This document shows, piece after piece, positions 5,166 through 6,572 of a DNA stretch of 6,572 nt. The stretch covers positions 1 to 6,572 of the forward strand of contig JABDPP010000163.1 of assembly GCA_013042765.1 (NCBI GenBank), given 5' to 3'. This DNA is from Litoreibacter sp. GTDB lineage: Bacteria > Pseudomonadota > Alphaproteobacteria > Rhodobacterales > Rhodobacteraceae. Position 1 is the first letter of the stretch. Every line of letters starts with the position of its first letter. The position numbers were made by a program, and so were the translations under genes. The notes below the pieces were generated by a model. That model made no database searches, was not told the DNA's origin, and saw only the letters and a program-made list of their open reading frames with translations.

Positions 5166-6572
5166 GTCTGTCGGCGCGCCACCTTCAGCTCTGCGACGCG
5201 CGACGAAATCCTGCAGTTCCTCGCGTCGGGCCGCATCCATCTCGGGCGGGACAAACTCGTTTATGATCGCCTTATACATTTCGTGGGCACGCTCGGTTGT
5301 CCAAACACCGCCTTTCAGCTCCCACGCCTCGAAATTGGACCAGTCGCTGATCATCGGCGAATAGAACGCATCCTCGTAGCGGTCCTGCGTGTGCTGGCAG
5401 CCGAAATAATGGCCATCCGGCCCGACCTCCTTGATCGCATCAAAGGCAATATCCTCTTCTGCGGTGGCCCATGTCTCCGGCTGAAAATAACGCTCAATAT
5501 GCTGGAGCACCTCGCAATCCATGATGAATTTCTCCGGACTGGCGATCAGTCCACCCTCGAGCCAGCCAGCCGCGTGATAAACGACATTGGTGCCCGATTG
5601 CACCGCCGCCCAGAGCGAGTTCGAGGTCTCCCACATGGCCTGCCCGTCCGGCACGTTTGCCGCACAAACCCCTGAAGAGCGGATTGGCAAGCCGTAGAAC
5701 CGGCCCATCTGCCCCGTCATTTGTGTGGCGCGCATGTATTCCGGTGTCCCGAAAGCGGGTGCACCCGTTTTCATGTCCACGTTCGAGGTAAAGGTTCCGA
5801 TGGCGACGGGGCATCCGGGATTGATGTATTGCAGCAACGCAATCGCCGCGAGGCCTTCGGCAAGCGACAAGGTTACGGCACCAGACATCGTTACTGGGGC
5901 CATCGCGCCTGCCAGGGTGAAGGGCGTGACGATCACCGCCTGATTGCGGCGTGCGTGGATCATCGCGCCTTCCAGCATGGGGAAGTCATGCTTGAGCGGC
6001 GAGACCGAATTAATGTTGGTATACATGTGACAGCGCTCTTTAAACGCCTCGTGGCTCAGCCCGGCTGCGATACGCGTCATCTCCATCACGTCCTCGACCC
6101 GTTCGCGACCGAGAGAATACGCATGAACAACCTTGTCGGTCATGGTCAGCTTCTCATAAAGGCAGTCGAGGTGACGCACGCTGGCATGAATATCGATCGG
6201 CTCGACCGGGTAACCCCCGGCAAAATGGATACAATTGAAAAACTGTGTGAGCTTGATGAATTCCTTGTAGGTCTCGAAGTCCCCGGAGCGCTTGCCCCGC
6301 TTCAGGTCCCAAGCGTTAGGCGGCGATGAGACATTGCCAAAGGCCATGTATTTGCCGCCGATCGTCAGCTCGCGATCGGGATTGCGCGGTGTTATCTTGA
6401 AGGTGGAGGGGGCGTGCCCAACCATCTCCATGACGAAGTCCTCGTCCATCTTGACGTTGGTGCCCTCGACCTTGCAGCCGGCCTCTTTCAGGATCGCACA
6501 GGCGTCTTCATTGAGGAATTCGATCCCGATTTCCGACAGGATGCGCATGCAACCCCGGTGAACGGCCTGAAC
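5160..6572 (-). CDS. MttB-family (trimethylamine/quaternary amine) corrinoid methyltransferase, non-pyrrolysine type; N-terminus outside window
   Basis: About 470 residues are visible of a protein usually near 515-525, and the frame stays open to the right edge (VQAVHRGC before the first in-window ATG at 6548), so that ATG is not the start. Members move a methyl group from a methylated amine to a corrinoid protein; forms without pyrrolysine include glycine-betaine methyltransferases, so the substrate here is uncertain. Counting from ATG 6548, the characteristic stretches are FAGGYPVEP (109-117), YTNINSVSPLKHD (176-188), VTPFTLAGAMAPVTMSGAV (207-225), then INPGCPV (242-248), PEYMRATQM (269-277) and PDGQAMWE (300-307). 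No in-frame TAG occurs, hence the non-pyrrolysine call. No corrinoid protein or reductase gene lies in the window. It ends 66 nt before the H-NOX gene on the same strand, without a recognisable terminator. A link to NO signalling is unproven. Confidence 0.9.
   Translation of the reverse strand, partial: VQAVHRGCMRILSEIGIEFLNEDACAILKEAGCKVEGTNVKMDEDFVMEMVGHAPSTFKITPRNPDRELTIGGKYMAFGNVSSPPNAWDLKRGKRSGDFETYKEFIKLTQFFNCIHFAGGYPVEPIDIHASVRHLDCLYEKLTMTDKVVHAYSLGRERVEDVMEMTRIAAGLSHEAFKERCHMYTNINSVSPLKHDFPMLEGAMIHARRNQAVIVTPFTLAGAMAPVTMSGAVTLSLAEGLAAIALLQYINPGCPVAIGTFTSNVDMKTGAPAFGTPEYMRATQMTGQMGRFYGLPIRSSGVCAANVPDGQAMWETSNSLWAAVQSGTNVVYHAAGWLEGGLIASPEKFIMDCEVLQHIERYFQPETWATAEEDIAFDAIKEVGPDGHYFGCQHTQDRYEDAFYSPMISDWSNFEAWELKGGVWTTERAHEMYKAIINEFVPPEMDAARREELQDFVARRRAEGGAPTDF

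Noticed and set aside
5721..6329. 202-codon plus-strand frame inside the methyltransferase gene
   Set aside because: Antisense to conserved MttB-family sequence, with no motif support.

Overview
The window is high-GC DNA that most resembles an alphaproteobacterium, probably of the Rhodobacterales/roseobacter type. The reasons are the style of the RecJ protein, a tRNA-Glu directly behind recJ, a non-pyrrolysine MttB-family methyltransferase, and an H-NOX protein paired with an HNOBA-GGDEF cyclase. The taxonomic call is inference from family resemblance; no database search was run.

Layout. From 1 to 1459 (+) runs the 3' part of recJ, whose start lies left of the window. A tRNA-Glu (anticodon TTC, CCA encoded) follows at 1529-1603 with a plausible promoter in front. 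Positions 1604-1930 hold no supportable gene. From 1931 to 3283 (+) is an exported alpha/beta hydrolase resembling lysophospholipase L2 (PldB), with a signal peptide and six cysteines in the predicted mature part. From 3284 to 3480 is a short convergent gap with a curious TGA-interrupted reading frame. On the minus strand, reading right to left, are the 3' part of an MttB-family methyltransferase (6572-5160), a 199-residue H-NOX haem sensor (5093-4494) and a 337-residue HNOBA-GGDEF diguanylate cyclase (4494-3481).

Working together. The last two minus-strand genes share one base in TGATG and are almost certainly co-translated. The H-NOX protein should sense nitric oxide through haem and act on the cyclase, whose N-terminal domain is the HNOBA partner domain known from soluble guanylate cyclases, so that NO level sets c-di-GMP level. 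The cyclase keeps both its GGDEF active site and its RxxD inhibitory site. The H-NOX protein keeps the proximal histidine but has lost Tyr and Ser of the usual YxSxR haem-propionate motif. A perfect 7-bp inverted repeat covers its Shine-Dalgarno sequence. The methyltransferase gene lies 66 nt upstream on the same strand; whether it is co-transcribed or the H-NOX pair has its own promoter is open. RecJ and the tRNA are housekeeping functions; the hydrolase looks like an accessory gene, with base composition that appears less GC-rich by eye than recJ.
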